Assembly: GCA_045542115.1 (NCBI GenBank) | Contig: JAZQKK010000014.1 | Span: forward strand, 62,001 to 126,000 | Length of the DNA: 64,000 nt | Reading direction: 5' to 3' | Source: RGIG995 sp045542115 | GTDB taxonomy: Bacteria; Bacillota; Clostridia; Oscillospirales; UBA644 | Part shown: positions 40,162-48,855 of the stretch, piece by piece | Layout: each line of letters opens with the position of its first letter | Position numbering within the stretch: the first letter of the stretch is position 1 | Notes under the pieces: generated by a model | Databases searched by the model: none | Told to the model about the DNA's origin: nothing | What the model saw: the letters and a program-made list of their open reading frames with translations, nothing else | Position numbers and translations under genes: made by a program

Positions 40162-40574
40162 TTTTTTACAGTCATTCGGAGGATGAGACAAAAGCATTCG
40201 GTCAAACTCTTTCCAAAACCGTAACCGAAGAAATGATTTGTTTGTTTGGAGAAATGGGATGCGGAAAAACCGAATTTGTCAAAGGTTTTCTTCAAGGGTT
40301 GGGGTACGAAGGCGACGTGACCAGCCCTACCTTTGCTCTATGCTACCGTTACGATGCGGACAAGCCGGTATATCATTACGATCTGTATCGTCTTTCCGGC
40401 TACGACGACCTGTATTCCATCGGTTTTTTTGACCGGGAAGAAGGCTCCGTAAGTTTGGTGGAATGGAGTGAAAATGCGGAAGAGTATCTTCCGGAAGATG
40501 CATTGCGCATTTATTTTGAATACGGAGAAGGTCCCGAAGACCGTATCCTGAGAATTGAGGGAGTAGAACAATGA
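40158..40574 (+). CDS. tsaE: tRNA threonylcarbamoyladenosine biosynthesis ATPase TsaE
   Basis: A 138-residue P-loop ATPase with FGEMGCGKTEFVKGFLQGLG (Walker A), SPTFALCYRY (switch I-like) and YHYDLYRLSGYDDLYSIGF. It works with TsaB and TsaD to make t6A at position 37 of ANN-decoding tRNAs. Overlaps by four bases with the AI-2E transporter before it and tsaB after it, so all three are co-translated. Confidence 0.94.
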   Translation: MIFYSHSEDETKAFGQTLSKTVTEEMICLFGEMGCGKTEFVKGFLQGLGYEGDVTSPTFALCYRYDADKPVYHYDLYRLSGYDDLYSIGFFDREEGSVSLVEWSENAEEYLPEDALRIYFEYGEGPEDRILRIEGVEQ

Positions 40575-41260
40575 CGGTATTAGCCTTAGACGCCTCCACC
40601 CTTGCCTGCTCCGCTTGTATTCTCAAAGACGGAACCGTTTTGGCCTCCCGCTATCAAAACACCGGTTTGACTCATAGTCAGACGCTTCTTCCGATGATAG
40701 AAGGGGTCTTGCAAGATGCTAAAATGACGATTGATGACGTACGGCGCATTGGCGTTACCGTAGGCCCCGGGTCTTTTACCGGCGTAAAAATTGCCGTCGC
40801 TACCGCAAAGGGGCTGGCGCACAAGAACAATACTCCCTGCGCCCCCATCTCTTCGTTGCAAGCTCTTGCTTGGGGAATCCACTTTCCCGGTGTGGTTTGT
40901 GCCGTGGAAGATGCCCGAAGAAGTATGCTCTACAATGCAAATTTTAAAGACGGTGTCCGTCTTTGTGAAGACCGGCAGATTTCCATATCGGACCTTTTGA
41001 ACGAAACTGACGAACCGTTGCTTTTGTGTGGCGACGGAGCAAAAATCACCGCAAATGCAGCAAAAAAAGAAGGAAAGCAAGTCATTTTTGCGACCCAAGA
41101 CCGAATGTTCATCCGGGCGGAAATCGTGGCTCAGATTGCGGCAACAATGCCGGAGGAAGAATTGGTCTGTCCCGCACAGCTCACCCCCAGTTACCTGCGA
41201 TTGCCTCAGGCGGAACGGGAACGAAGTGAACGCGAAAATAAATTGACCGAAAGGACCTGA
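40571..41260 (+). CDS. tsaB: tRNA threonylcarbamoyladenosine biosynthesis protein TsaB
   Basis: A 229-residue ASKHA-fold protein, partner of TsaD in t6A synthesis. LALDASTLACSACIL, HSQTLLPMIEGVL and GPGSFTGVKIAVATAKGLA are clear. The usual next gene, rimI, is missing here; rpiB follows six bases downstream. A ribosome site is not obvious, in keeping with coupling to tsaE. Confidence 0.93.
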   Translation: MTVLALDASTLACSACILKDGTVLASRYQNTGLTHSQTLLPMIEGVLQDAKMTIDDVRRIGVTVGPGSFTGVKIAVATAKGLAHKNNTPCAPISSLQALAWGIHFPGVVCAVEDARRSMLYNANFKDGVRLCEDRQISISDLLNETDEPLLLCGDGAKITANAAKKEGKQVIFATQDRMFIRAEIVAQIAATMPEEELVCPAQLTPSYLRLPQAERERSERENKLTERT

Positions 41261-41266
41261 TACATT

Positions 41267-41695
41267 ATGAAACTTGTCATTGCCTGCGACCACGCCGCTT
41301 ACGGAATGAAGGAAAACGTAAAAAAGTACTTAACCGAACAAGGGCACTCGGTAATCGACTGCGGAACGCACAGCGAAGAATCCTGCGACTATCCCGTTTT
41401 TGCAAAAGCGCTTTGCAAAGAAATTAACGATGGAAATGCGGAATTGGGGATTCTCATTTGCGGGACCGGGATCGGGATGTCGATGGCTGCCAATAAAATT
41501 AAAGGAATCCGTGCCGCCGTTTGCTCCGATTACTTTTCCGCCAAGTTTACCCGAGCCCACAACAATGCAAACGTTATCTGCTTAGGCGCACGGGTTACAG
41601 GCGAAGGCCTTGCTCTGGAATTGATTGACATCTTCCTGAACACTCCCTTTGAGGGCGGAAAACACTTGCGCAGAATCAATATGTTTGAAGAATAA
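41267..41695 (+). CDS. rpiB: Ribose 5-phosphate isomerase B
   Basis: A 142-residue enzyme converting ribose 5-phosphate and ribulose 5-phosphate in the pentose phosphate pathway. IACDHAAYGMKE, DCGTHSEESCDYP and the active-site loop ILICGTGIGMSMAANK (catalytic Cys) are present, with the catalytic His in RAHNNANVICLGAR. Length is normal. It is followed by upp after 12 bases, a common Firmicutes pairing that joins ribose phosphate supply and nucleotide salvage. Confidence 0.95.
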   Translation: MKLVIACDHAAYGMKENVKKYLTEQGHSVIDCGTHSEESCDYPVFAKALCKEINDGNAELGILICGTGIGMSMAANKIKGIRAAVCSDYFSAKFTRAHNNANVICLGARVTGEGLALELIDIFLNTPFEGGKHLRRINMFEE

Positions 41696-41707
41696 AGGAG
41701 AATTGTT

Positions 41708-42334
41708 ATGAACGTCAACGTTACCAATCACCCCCTTATCCAGCACAAACTTTCCATTATGCGAAAAGCCTCTACGGGATGCAAAGAATTCCGGGAATTG
41801 GCAAGCGAAATTGCCCAACTCCTTTGCTACGAGATTACCCGGGATCTGGAAACGGTGGAAGCGGATATTGAAACTCCGTTGGTCACCGCAAAACTGCACG
41901 TTCTGGCCAATGAAAAATTTGCCGCAGTTCCCATTCTTCGTGCCGGATTGGGAATGGTAGACGGCGTTGTTACCCTGATTCCCAACATCAAGGTGGGCCA
42001 CATCGGTCTGTACCGTGATCCCGAAACCTTGGAACCGGTAGAATATTACTGCAAGCTTCCTTCGGACATTGAAGACCGTCACGTTTTCCTGTTAGATCCG
42101 ATGTTGGCGACGGGCGGTTCGGCATCTGCCGCTATTTCTCTGTTGAAGAAAAAGGGTGTTAAAAATATTAAGTGCGTTAATATTCTTGCGGCTCCCGAAG
42201 GCGTACAGAGAATCAACGAAGACCATCCGGACGTTCCGGTGTATTGTGCCGCACTGGACGACCACCTCAACGACCACGGATACATCGTTCCCGGCCTCGG
42301 AGACGCGGGCGACCGTATTTTCGGAACAAAATAA
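41708..42334 (+). CDS. upp: Uracil phosphoribosyltransferase
   Basis: A 208-residue salvage enzyme joining uracil and PRPP to UMP. The PRPP loop is FLLDPMLATGGSASAA, and ILRAGLGMVDGV and the C-terminal uracil-binding GYIVPGLGDAGDRIFGT are diagnostic. AAAGGAG lies before the ATG. A strong terminator closes the tsaE-tsaB-rpiB-upp transcript. No PyrR-type leader was seen. Confidence 0.96.
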   Translation: MNVNVTNHPLIQHKLSIMRKASTGCKEFRELASEIAQLLCYEITRDLETVEADIETPLVTAKLHVLANEKFAAVPILRAGLGMVDGVVTLIPNIKVGHIGLYRDPETLEPVEYYCKLPSDIEDRHVFLLDPMLATGGSASAAISLLKKKGVKNIKCVNILAAPEGVQRINEDHPDVPVYCAALDDHLNDHGYIVPGLGDAGDRIFGTK

Positions 42335-42339
42335 TTTCA

Positions 42340-42370
42340 AAAACTGCGGAACATCCTTCCGCAGTTTTTT
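42340..42370 (+). terminator. Terminator after upp
   Basis: AAAACTGCGGAA pairs with TTCCGCAGTTTT around five bases, followed by further Ts. Confidence 0.93.
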
Positions 42371-42453
42371 ACACAAAAACGCCGTTTTTCCAATATAATT
42401 ATTCCGAATAAAAGAGGTATCATAAAAAGGAATACAATGAAAGGATTGACAGT

Positions 42454-43707
42454 ATGGAATTCGACCCTTCCCATATTTCTGACCAAAACGGGAACCCTAT
42501 TTTTGTACAAGTGAAAAAGAAACGTTCGTCTGCCACGGTCATTGCAATAATTTCTCTGATTGTTTCAGCGATTTTGTTGCTTGCCCTTGCCAGGACTGTA
42601 ACCTATTTTCAAGAAGAAAACCAGCGATTAGCGGAAGAATATCAACGCAAATTGGAAATTTTGCAAAACGGTGGACTGCAAAATCCTTCGGACGTGACGG
42701 AAGAAGATTTGAAAAATGCCCAAATCGTTATTGACGAAAATTCTTACGCGCTGTCTACGGTGGTTTCCGCCGTGCGACCGTCGGTGGTCTGCGTTTGCGT
42801 TACCGTTCCCTCTCAAACCATTGAATACGGATTTACTCATTATCAGACGGAGGCCGCAACTTCCACGGGATCCGGAATTATTTGGTCGAAGGACGGCTAT
42901 ATCATCACGAATCAGCACGTAATTGAATATGCACAGATCTACGATTCCGCTTTCATCACCATTTTATTTGACGACGGAACGGAAGCGGATGCAACCTTGA
43001 TTGCCGCAGACAAGCAGACCGACCTTGCCTTAGTTAAAGTGGAGACCGAAACCGACCTTCCGGCGGCCACCATCGGTTCTTCGGGAAACCTTGTGGTGGG
43101 AGAAACGGCGATTGCCATCGGAAATCCCTTAGGAATTGAATATGCAAACAGTGTAACTGTGGGAATCGTGAGCGGACTGAACCGACAAGTATCCGGCGAA
43201 AACGGGGTTTCTACGATGATTCAAACCGACGCTTCGGTCAATCCGGGGAACAGCGGAGGTGCGCTGGTAGATGCCGCAGGGAAAGTTATCGGCGTAGTAT
43301 CCGCAAAGATTTCTTCAACGGAAGTGGAGGGTATTGGATTTGCCATTCCCATTGACGACGCGATAAAGATCGTAAGTAGTCTAAAAGAATTCGGCTACGT
43401 AAAAGACCGCCCTGCCACAGGAATTGCGGAAGGAACGGAAATTACCGTAAGTATGGCTCGCCGGTACCGTCTCCCCCAGGGATTCTATGTGACGGAGATC
43501 ACCTCCGGCAGTGCCGCAGAACGGGCCGGAATTCAAAAATTTGATATCATTTTGACCTTTGACGGAAAACCGGTCACCACGTTAAACGACATTGAGGCCA
43601 TCAAGAAGAATCGCAAGGTGGGCGATACGGTTTCGATACAATATTATCAATACCGAACCGGAAAAACCGTGGAAACGTCGCTGACGTTGACGGAAGATAA
43701 AGGATAA
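42454..43707 (+). CDS. HtrA/DegP-like membrane-anchored serine protease
   Basis: A 417-residue protease with a cytoplasmic head, an anchor helix at about residues 25-46, and a trypsin-like domain. The triad is visible: IITNQHV (His), TDLALVKV (Asp) and NPGNSGGALVD (Ser). A single PDZ domain at the end has SAAERAGIQKFDIILTFDGKPV. Such proteases degrade misfolded proteins at the outer face of the membrane and respond to envelope stress. The ATG follows AAAGGAT. A -10-like TATAAT at 42394-42399 has no good -35, so the promoter is uncertain. Confidence 0.93.
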   Translation: MEFDPSHISDQNGNPIFVQVKKKRSSATVIAIISLIVSAILLLALARTVTYFQEENQRLAEEYQRKLEILQNGGLQNPSDVTEEDLKNAQIVIDENSYALSTVVSAVRPSVVCVCVTVPSQTIEYGFTHYQTEAATSTGSGIIWSKDGYIITNQHVIEYAQIYDSAFITILFDDGTEADATLIAADKQTDLALVKVETETDLPAATIGSSGNLVVGETAIAIGNPLGIEYANSVTVGIVSGLNRQVSGENGVSTMIQTDASVNPGNSGGALVDAAGKVIGVVSAKISSTEVEGIGFAIPIDDAIKIVSSLKEFGYVKDRPATGIAEGTEITVSMARRYRLPQGFYVTEITSGSAAERAGIQKFDIILTFDGKPVTTLNDIEAIKKNRKVGDTVSIQYYQYRTGKTVETSLTLTEDKG

Positions 43708-43712
43708 AACTT

Positions 43713-43752
43713 ACCGCATCGGAAAAAAAACCGATGCGGTTTCCTTTTTCTT
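43713..43752 (+). terminator. Terminator after the HtrA-like gene
   Basis: ACCGCATCGG pairs with CCGATGCGGT around eight As, followed by TTCCTTTTTC. Confidence 0.88.
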
Positions 43753-43804
43753 TCCGTATAAGAATCCTCACCAAGGGAAAAATAAAAACGGTGAGGTGAT
43801 AAAA

Positions 43805-43996
43805 ATGAAAGCTGAAATCAACAAATCCGGTTGTATCAAATGCGGACTTTGTGCAGATATCTGCCCCACGGTTTTCCGTCAGGAAGGCTCGGAGGTGGCC
43901 AGTGTTCGGGTGGAAGAAATTCCTGCAAAAGTAAAGGCCGAAGCTGAAACCGCAGAAGAACAATGTCCGACCAACGTCATTCGCATCCGCAAATAA
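43805..43996 (+). CDS. Single-cluster 4Fe-4S ferredoxin
   Basis: A 63-residue electron carrier. The motif CIKCGLCADICP gives the first three cluster cysteines, and the distal CPTN supplies the fourth. The fifth cysteine (in ADICP) is the one that forms a disulfide in related one-cluster ferredoxins. The second CxxCxxC motif of clostridial two-cluster ferredoxins is absent. Start: ATG at 43805, about six bases after GAGGTG; the in-frame GTG at 43796 is part of that ribosome site. Confidence 0.93.
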   Translation: MKAEINKSGCIKCGLCADICPTVFRQEGSEVASVRVEEIPAKVKAEAETAEEQCPTNVIRIRK

Positions 43997-44003
43997 ACAA
44001 AGC

Positions 44004-44029
44004 CGCCCGTTCCAATCTGGGAACGGGCG
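44004..44029. terminator. Hairpin between convergent genes
   Basis: CGCCCGTTCC pairs with GGAACGGGCG around six bases, between ferredoxin (plus) and the GNAT-like gene (minus). Only short T tracts lie on either side. Confidence 0.6.
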
Positions 44030-44036
44030 AAATTCT

Positions 44037-44369
44037 TTAATTGTGACTTGAACATTCACAGGCCGTGCTGAAATATCCGCTCAAACAAACGACGTATCGG
44101 TCCTGTTCCGGTTGAAAACGCAGAGCTTTCAGCAAAGGGAACAACGCTTCGTTTTTACTGAAAGCAGTCGTCATTCCGGCCAGATCCAGGGAACTCATCG
44201 TTGCCTTTAAAATTGTCGTATGCCAGGGTTTTGCGGCTATCGGGTCAATATCCTCGATTCCAAAAATCTCTCCCGTTTCGGAAGAATAGAAGCACTTGGC
44301 AAGGAGTTTGTCATCTTCGTAGAGACAAAACATTTCCCTGTCCAATGCAAGAGGTAAAATCCGAATCAT
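44037..44369 (-). CDS. Small GNAT-like hypothetical protein
   Basis: A 110-residue protein. The order of short strands (FCLYEDDKLLAKCFYSS, GEIFGIEDID), a helix with ILKATMSSLDLAGM, and FPLLKALRFQPE resembles a compact acetyltransferase fold in which LLKALRF is the final helix. The acyl-CoA loop (QxxGxG) is not visible, so activity is doubtful. The end has a Cys-rich tail (STACECSSHN). Start: ATG at 44369, overlapping the dnaE stop as ATGA; a reading 23 codons longer lies inside dnaE. Role unknown. Confidence 0.65.
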   Translation of the reverse strand: MIRILPLALDREMFCLYEDDKLLAKCFYSSETGEIFGIEDIDPIAAKPWHTTILKATMSSLDLAGMTTAFSKNEALFPLLKALRFQPEQDRYVVCLSGYFSTACECSSHN

Positions 44370-47300
44370 TTCTTCACCACCTTTACCGCTACGTTCCGGT
44401 CGCCCAGAATCTCTTTCAGGCGGCTCATTAAGGTCCAATCCGGGTCTACCCCGGAACCTTTAAAACGCACCGTGCGATTTTCATCCTGAAAATGGAAGAA
44501 CACTTCGCTGGTCCCCGGATGTTGCTGTAACGCCTCTATGGTCTGTCTGAGACGAACGGAGTCGTCGGAATTCATCCGAACGTAGAGTTGTTTGTATTCT
44601 TGAAGCATTCGCTGAACCGTGACCGGTTCATTGGGATTGCTTACCGTTTCAATCTCTTGGGCAATTAACTTAGCAGGCTCACGTCCTTCGCCCTCGTCAT
44701 CGTCCCGCAAGGACTCCTCAATGCTGAGTTTTCCGGAGATGATCACAACGTCGTCCTCATTCAATTTAGGCGATAGACGTTCGTAAGCCTTTCCGAACAC
44801 GAGAACTTCCATCGAACCGGTCAAATCCTCCAATTGCAGGATAGCCATCATCGTTTCGCTCTTGGTCATCTTTCGGGTAACTTTTGTCAGAATCCCAAAA
44901 ACGCGAACTTTATCGTTGTTTTTGAAGCCTTCGTCTTCATCATTGAAGGAAGCAATGCGGATGGCGTCGGTGGAATCAAATAAGGGCTCGTATTCATTCA
45001 TCGGATGGTCTGACAAATAAAGGCCCGTAACTTGTTTTTCCAGAGCCAACAATTCTTTTTTCGAATATTCCGATACGTCGGGATAACGGTAAATGGCGGC
45101 AGCACTATGCTTGCGGTCTTCCTCCGTTGCCATTCCGAAGAGGGAAATCTGCCCTTCCTGTTCTTCTCGAATGGAGACTTGCAACGATTTGCGGATGTCT
45201 GCGTACGCGGTAATCAATTGCTTACGGCGAAGACCGAAGGCGTCGAAGGCGCCGCTCTGGATGAGGCTTTCCACCGTGCGGGAGTCCACGTCTCGGCTGG
45301 CTTTCATCGTTCGTTCGCAAAATTCGTAAAAATTCAAGAATTTGCCGCCTTGCTCCCGTTCCGCAATAATCTGTTCCACCACGGAACGACCGACGTTCTT
45401 CACCGCCGAAAGTCCGTAACGGATGTCCTTGTCGGAAACTGAGAAATTCATTTCCGATTCATTGATGTCGGGAGCGAGAACACGGATACCCATTCGTTTA
45501 CATTCGTTGATATATCCCACCATTTTGTCCGGCTTATCCAGAACGCTGGTCAGAAGAGCGGACATATATTCCTGGGGATAATGACACTTCAAATAGGCGG
45601 TGTAGTAGGTGACGAATGCATAGGCAGCAGCGTGGGATTTGTTGAAAGCGTACTTTGCAAATTCCACCATTTCGTCGTAAATCTCGTTGGCGATTTCGGC
45701 AGGAACACCGTTACGAACCGCACCGGGCAATTCCATCGTGCCGTCTGCGGCAAATTTTCCGTTGATGAAATATTCCCGCTCTTGCTCCATTACCTCCATC
45801 TTTTTCTTCCCCATCGCCCGACGAACTACGTCGGCACGACCGAACGAATAACCGGCAAGGTCGCGAACTACCTGCATTACCTGTTCCTGGTAGACCAAAC
45901 AACCGCTGGTAACTTCCAGAATATGACGAAGGGATTCGTGTTTGTAGGTAATTTGGTCGGGATGGTTGCTGTTAAACACGTAGGCCGGAATGGATTCCAT
46001 CGGCCCGGGACGATACAGGGAAATAACGGCGGTAATATCTTCGATATTCTTGGGTTGAAGCTGAATAAGGGTCTTCTTCATTCCCCCGGATTCCAGCTGA
46101 AATACGCCGTCGGTATATCCATTAGACAACATCCGATAAGTAGGGGCGTCGTCCATATTGACGGTGTTGATGTTAAATTCGCCCATTTTTTTGCGAATCT
46201 GAACGCAGGCGTCTTCAATTACCGTAAGGTTGCGAAGGCCCAAAAAGTCCATTTTCAGAAGACCCAACTCTTCGTTGATAACCATATCGTATTGAGTTAC
46301 GGGCATTCCGTCCTGCACGGCAAGGGGAACGTGGGTGGCAACGGACGGATAGGTAATAACCACACCGCACGCGTGCACCGACGTATGGCGGGGGGCATTT
46401 TCCACGCTGGCGGACAGGTCAATCAATTCGTGGATTCGAGGGTCAGAACGATACATTTCCCGCAACTCGGGAACCAATTCCACCGAATCCATAATTTTCA
46501 TATTGTCCTGCAACAATTTGGCAATGGCGTTGGCTTCTTGCGGGGTAAATTCCAGAACCCGGGCTACGTCCTTAACTGCCATTTTTGCCTTCATCGTACC
46601 GAACGTTACGATTTGAGCTACGCATTGAGGACCGTATTTTTCAATACAATAATCGATAACTTCCTGGCGACGGTCAACACAAAAGTCGACATCAAAGTCA
46701 GGCATCGAAACCCGTTCCGGATTGAGGAAACGCTCAAACAGAAGATTGTATTTGATGGGTTCGATGTTGGTAATTTCAATACAGTACGCAACGATACTGC
46801 CGGCACCCGAACCACGGCCCGGCCCTACGGGGATCCCCGACCGTTTGGCGTAGCGGACGTAGTCACTCACGATAAGGAAGTAGTCCACAAATCCCATTTT
46901 GTGAACCACGCTCAATTCATATTCCAGCCGTTCAATCAATTCAGGAGTACGTTCCGGATATTTCCGGTCAAACCCTTGATACGCCAATTCCCGAAGATAT
47001 TCGTAGTGGTCTTTATCATCGGGGGTGCGATAATCAGGCAAGTGGTATTCTCGATGGTCCGGGTCGTCCAGGTTTTTGAACGACACGTTACACATTTCAG
47101 CAATTTTTACCGTATTATCACAGGCTTCGGGAATATATTCAAAAAGGCTTCGCATCTCCTCTTCGGATTTTACGTAAAATTCGTCGGTCTCAAAGCCCAT
47201 TCCACATTCTTCGTTGATGGTCTTTTTAATTTGTACGTAGAGAAGAACTTTTTGCGCCTTCGCGTCACTTTTTCGCATATAATGGGCGTCGTTGGTGGCC

Positions 47301-47923
47301 ACAAGGGGGATTCCCGTTTCTCCGTGAATCCGCAAAAGACCGTCAATGACCGGCTTTTGTTCCGGCAATCCGTGGTCTTGAATCTCCAAGTAATAATGGT
47401 CTTTTCCAAAGACCCCTTCATACCACAGGGCAAGTTTCTTGGCTTCTTCGTACTGACCGTTAAGAATCAACTGAGGAATCTCTCCCCCAAGACAGGCGGA
47501 AAGACAGATAATCCCTTCGTGATATTCTTCCAGCAATTCGTGGTCCACACGGGGTTTATAGTAAAACCCTTCGGTATTACTTTTGGATACGATCTGAATC
47601 AAATTTTGATATCCTTGGTTATTTTCGCAAAGGAGGACCAAGTGAGCGTATCCGGAATCAAACTCCCGTTCTTTCTGAAAACGGCTTCGATTGGCTACGT
47701 ATACCTCGCATCCGATAATGGGTTTGATTCCGTGATTCTTGGCGGATTTATAAAATTTGATGGCACTGTACATATTACCGTGGTCGGTAATCGCAATAGC
47801 GTCCTGCCCCAATTCGTGGAGAAGGTCCATCATTTTATCGTTATGCTTCTTATCTTCCCCAACGATGCACATTCCGTCCAAAAGACTGTATTGGCTGTGA
47901 ACGTGTAAATGAACAAAACCCAT
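44366..47923 (-). CDS. dnaE: DNA polymerase III subunit alpha, DnaE type
   Basis: A 1185-residue replicative polymerase. The N-terminal PHP domain begins GFVHLHVHSQYSLLDGM. The palm/active site has GPGRGSGAGSIVAYC and PDFDVDFCVDRRQEV with catalytic aspartates. Fingers and the tandem helix-hairpin-helix follow. The OB-fold is near residue ~985 (VRVFGILTKVTRKMTKS) and a C-terminal tau-binding-like region ends the protein. Firmicutes use DnaE with PolC; PolC is not in the window. Start: ATG at 47923, eight bases after GGAGG; an in-frame GTG at 47932 overlaps that ribosome site and the whiA end. Confidence 0.96.
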   Translation of the reverse strand: MGFVHLHVHSQYSLLDGMCIVGEDKKHNDKMMDLLHELGQDAIAITDHGNMYSAIKFYKSAKNHGIKPIIGCEVYVANRSRFQKEREFDSGYAHLVLLCENNQGYQNLIQIVSKSNTEGFYYKPRVDHELLEEYHEGIICLSACLGGEIPQLILNGQYEEAKKLALWYEGVFGKDHYYLEIQDHGLPEQKPVIDGLLRIHGETGIPLVATNDAHYMRKSDAKAQKVLLYVQIKKTINEECGMGFETDEFYVKSEEEMRSLFEYIPEACDNTVKIAEMCNVSFKNLDDPDHREYHLPDYRTPDDKDHYEYLRELAYQGFDRKYPERTPELIERLEYELSVVHKMGFVDYFLIVSDYVRYAKRSGIPVGPGRGSGAGSIVAYCIEITNIEPIKYNLLFERFLNPERVSMPDFDVDFCVDRRQEVIDYCIEKYGPQCVAQIVTFGTMKAKMAVKDVARVLEFTPQEANAIAKLLQDNMKIMDSVELVPELREMYRSDPRIHELIDLSASVENAPRHTSVHACGVVITYPSVATHVPLAVQDGMPVTQYDMVINEELGLLKMDFLGLRNLTVIEDACVQIRKKMGEFNINTVNMDDAPTYRMLSNGYTDGVFQLESGGMKKTLIQLQPKNIEDITAVISLYRPGPMESIPAYVFNSNHPDQITYKHESLRHILEVTSGCLVYQEQVMQVVRDLAGYSFGRADVVRRAMGKKKMEVMEQEREYFINGKFAADGTMELPGAVRNGVPAEIANEIYDEMVEFAKYAFNKSHAAAYAFVTYYTAYLKCHYPQEYMSALLTSVLDKPDKMVGYINECKRMGIRVLAPDINESEMNFSVSDKDIRYGLSAVKNVGRSVVEQIIAEREQGGKFLNFYEFCERTMKASRDVDSRTVESLIQSGAFDAFGLRRKQLITAYADIRKSLQVSIREEQEGQISLFGMATEEDRKHSAAAIYRYPDVSEYSKKELLALEKQVTGLYLSDHPMNEYEPLFDSTDAIRIASFNDEDEGFKNNDKVRVFGILTKVTRKMTKSETMMAILQLEDLTGSMEVLVFGKAYERLSPKLNEDDVVIISGKLSIEESLRDDDEGEGREPAKLIAQEIETVSNPNEPVTVQRMLQEYKQLYVRMNSDDSVRLRQTIEALQQHPGTSEVFFHFQDENRTVRFKGSGVDPDWTLMSRLKEILGDRNVAVKVVKK

Positions 47924-47924
47924 A

Positions 47925-48824
47925 TCAGACACCTCCTTTTTCTTCTGCCATCGTGCAGATTTTCTTCAACCGGTGAGCGGCTCCCGCTTTGGAAATAGGG
48001 GGATTGCACCGTTGTGCCAAAACCGAAAGAGTATCTTCCGGATACTCCAAACGCAGACGGGCAATCTCCGCCAGCGGTTCCGGAAGAGGAATTTGCTTGG
48101 ATTGTAAGAATTCGATGGCGTTGCATTGCTGCACCGCGGCATCCACAGAACGCTGAATATTGGCGTTGTCACAGTTAAAACGGCGGTTTGCGGTACTGCG
48201 GAAGGAATGCTCAATCTCCCGGTTGACCAAATCGTAAACCGCATCCTGCGCCCCAATCAACGCCATAAAATCTTTAATGGCATCCCAGGATTTAAAATAG
48301 ACCAATTTCTTCCCGTTTCGTACCGTGGTACCGGGCAGAAGGTCAAAGGTACTTTTACAGAAATCAAAAAATTCCCCGCCCAAAATTTGATGGGAGGTCT
48401 TAAACTCGATACTGCAATTCTTTTCCGGAGAAACCATTACGCCGTTTGCCATAAAAACGCCCCGCAAAAAGGCACGCTGGCAACACTCTTTTTCCATCAA
48501 TCGAAAATCCAGGTGTAAGGGAGAGGAAAAGGTGACACCGTTCAAAAATTCACGTAACAACCGTAAGTCCCGGGGATGGGAGATGCGGCAAACGTATTTT
48601 TTTACCGTATTCCCCTGACAGGACAATTCAAATTTACGGACGCCGGCTTCCATCAAAAAACTCAGATACCGGGCTCGGATCTCAGGATAGGCCGTCACCA
48701 ACCGTATCTCTTCCTCGCAAACCGTATTGGAAAACAGGAGAAACCCGTATAATTCCGCTTTGCGACAACAGGAAACGTCCTGAATCGACAACAATTTTTG
48801 CTTTACTTCCAAGGAATAAGACAA
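47925..48824 (-). CDS. whiA: DNA-binding protein WhiA
   Basis: A 299-residue protein with an N-terminal degenerate LAGLIDADG homing-endonuclease fold (about residues 80-215; RAFLRGVFMANGVM) and a C-terminal helix-turn-helix (LRLEYPEDTLSVLAQRCN and the KAGAAHRLKKI segment). WhiA is a conserved Gram-positive factor in cell division and, in actinobacteria, sporulation. The start is TTG at 48824 after GGGGAG. The usual neighbours rapZ, yvcK and ptsH are missing here; it sits between murB and dnaE. Confidence 0.94.
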   Translation of the reverse strand: MSYSLEVKQKLLSIQDVSCCRKAELYGFLLFSNTVCEEEIRLVTAYPEIRARYLSFLMEAGVRKFELSCQGNTVKKYVCRISHPRDLRLLREFLNGVTFSSPLHLDFRLMEKECCQRAFLRGVFMANGVMVSPEKNCSIEFKTSHQILGGEFFDFCKSTFDLLPGTTVRNGKKLVYFKSWDAIKDFMALIGAQDAVYDLVNREIEHSFRSTANRRFNCDNANIQRSVDAAVQQCNAIEFLQSKQIPLPEPLAEIARLRLEYPEDTLSVLAQRCNPPISKAGAAHRLKKICTMAEEKGGV

Positions 48825-48855
48825 AGTCTCCCCTCCTCTCCATCCATTTCGAAGG

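Noticed and set aside
42394..42399. TATAAT as a promoter for the HtrA-like gene
   Set aside because: No acceptable -35 box or TGn extension accompanies it, so I did not list it as a feature.
45581..47908. A 775-codon open frame on the plus strand
   Set aside because: It is the antisense shadow of dnaE, with no ribosome site and no recognisable domain.
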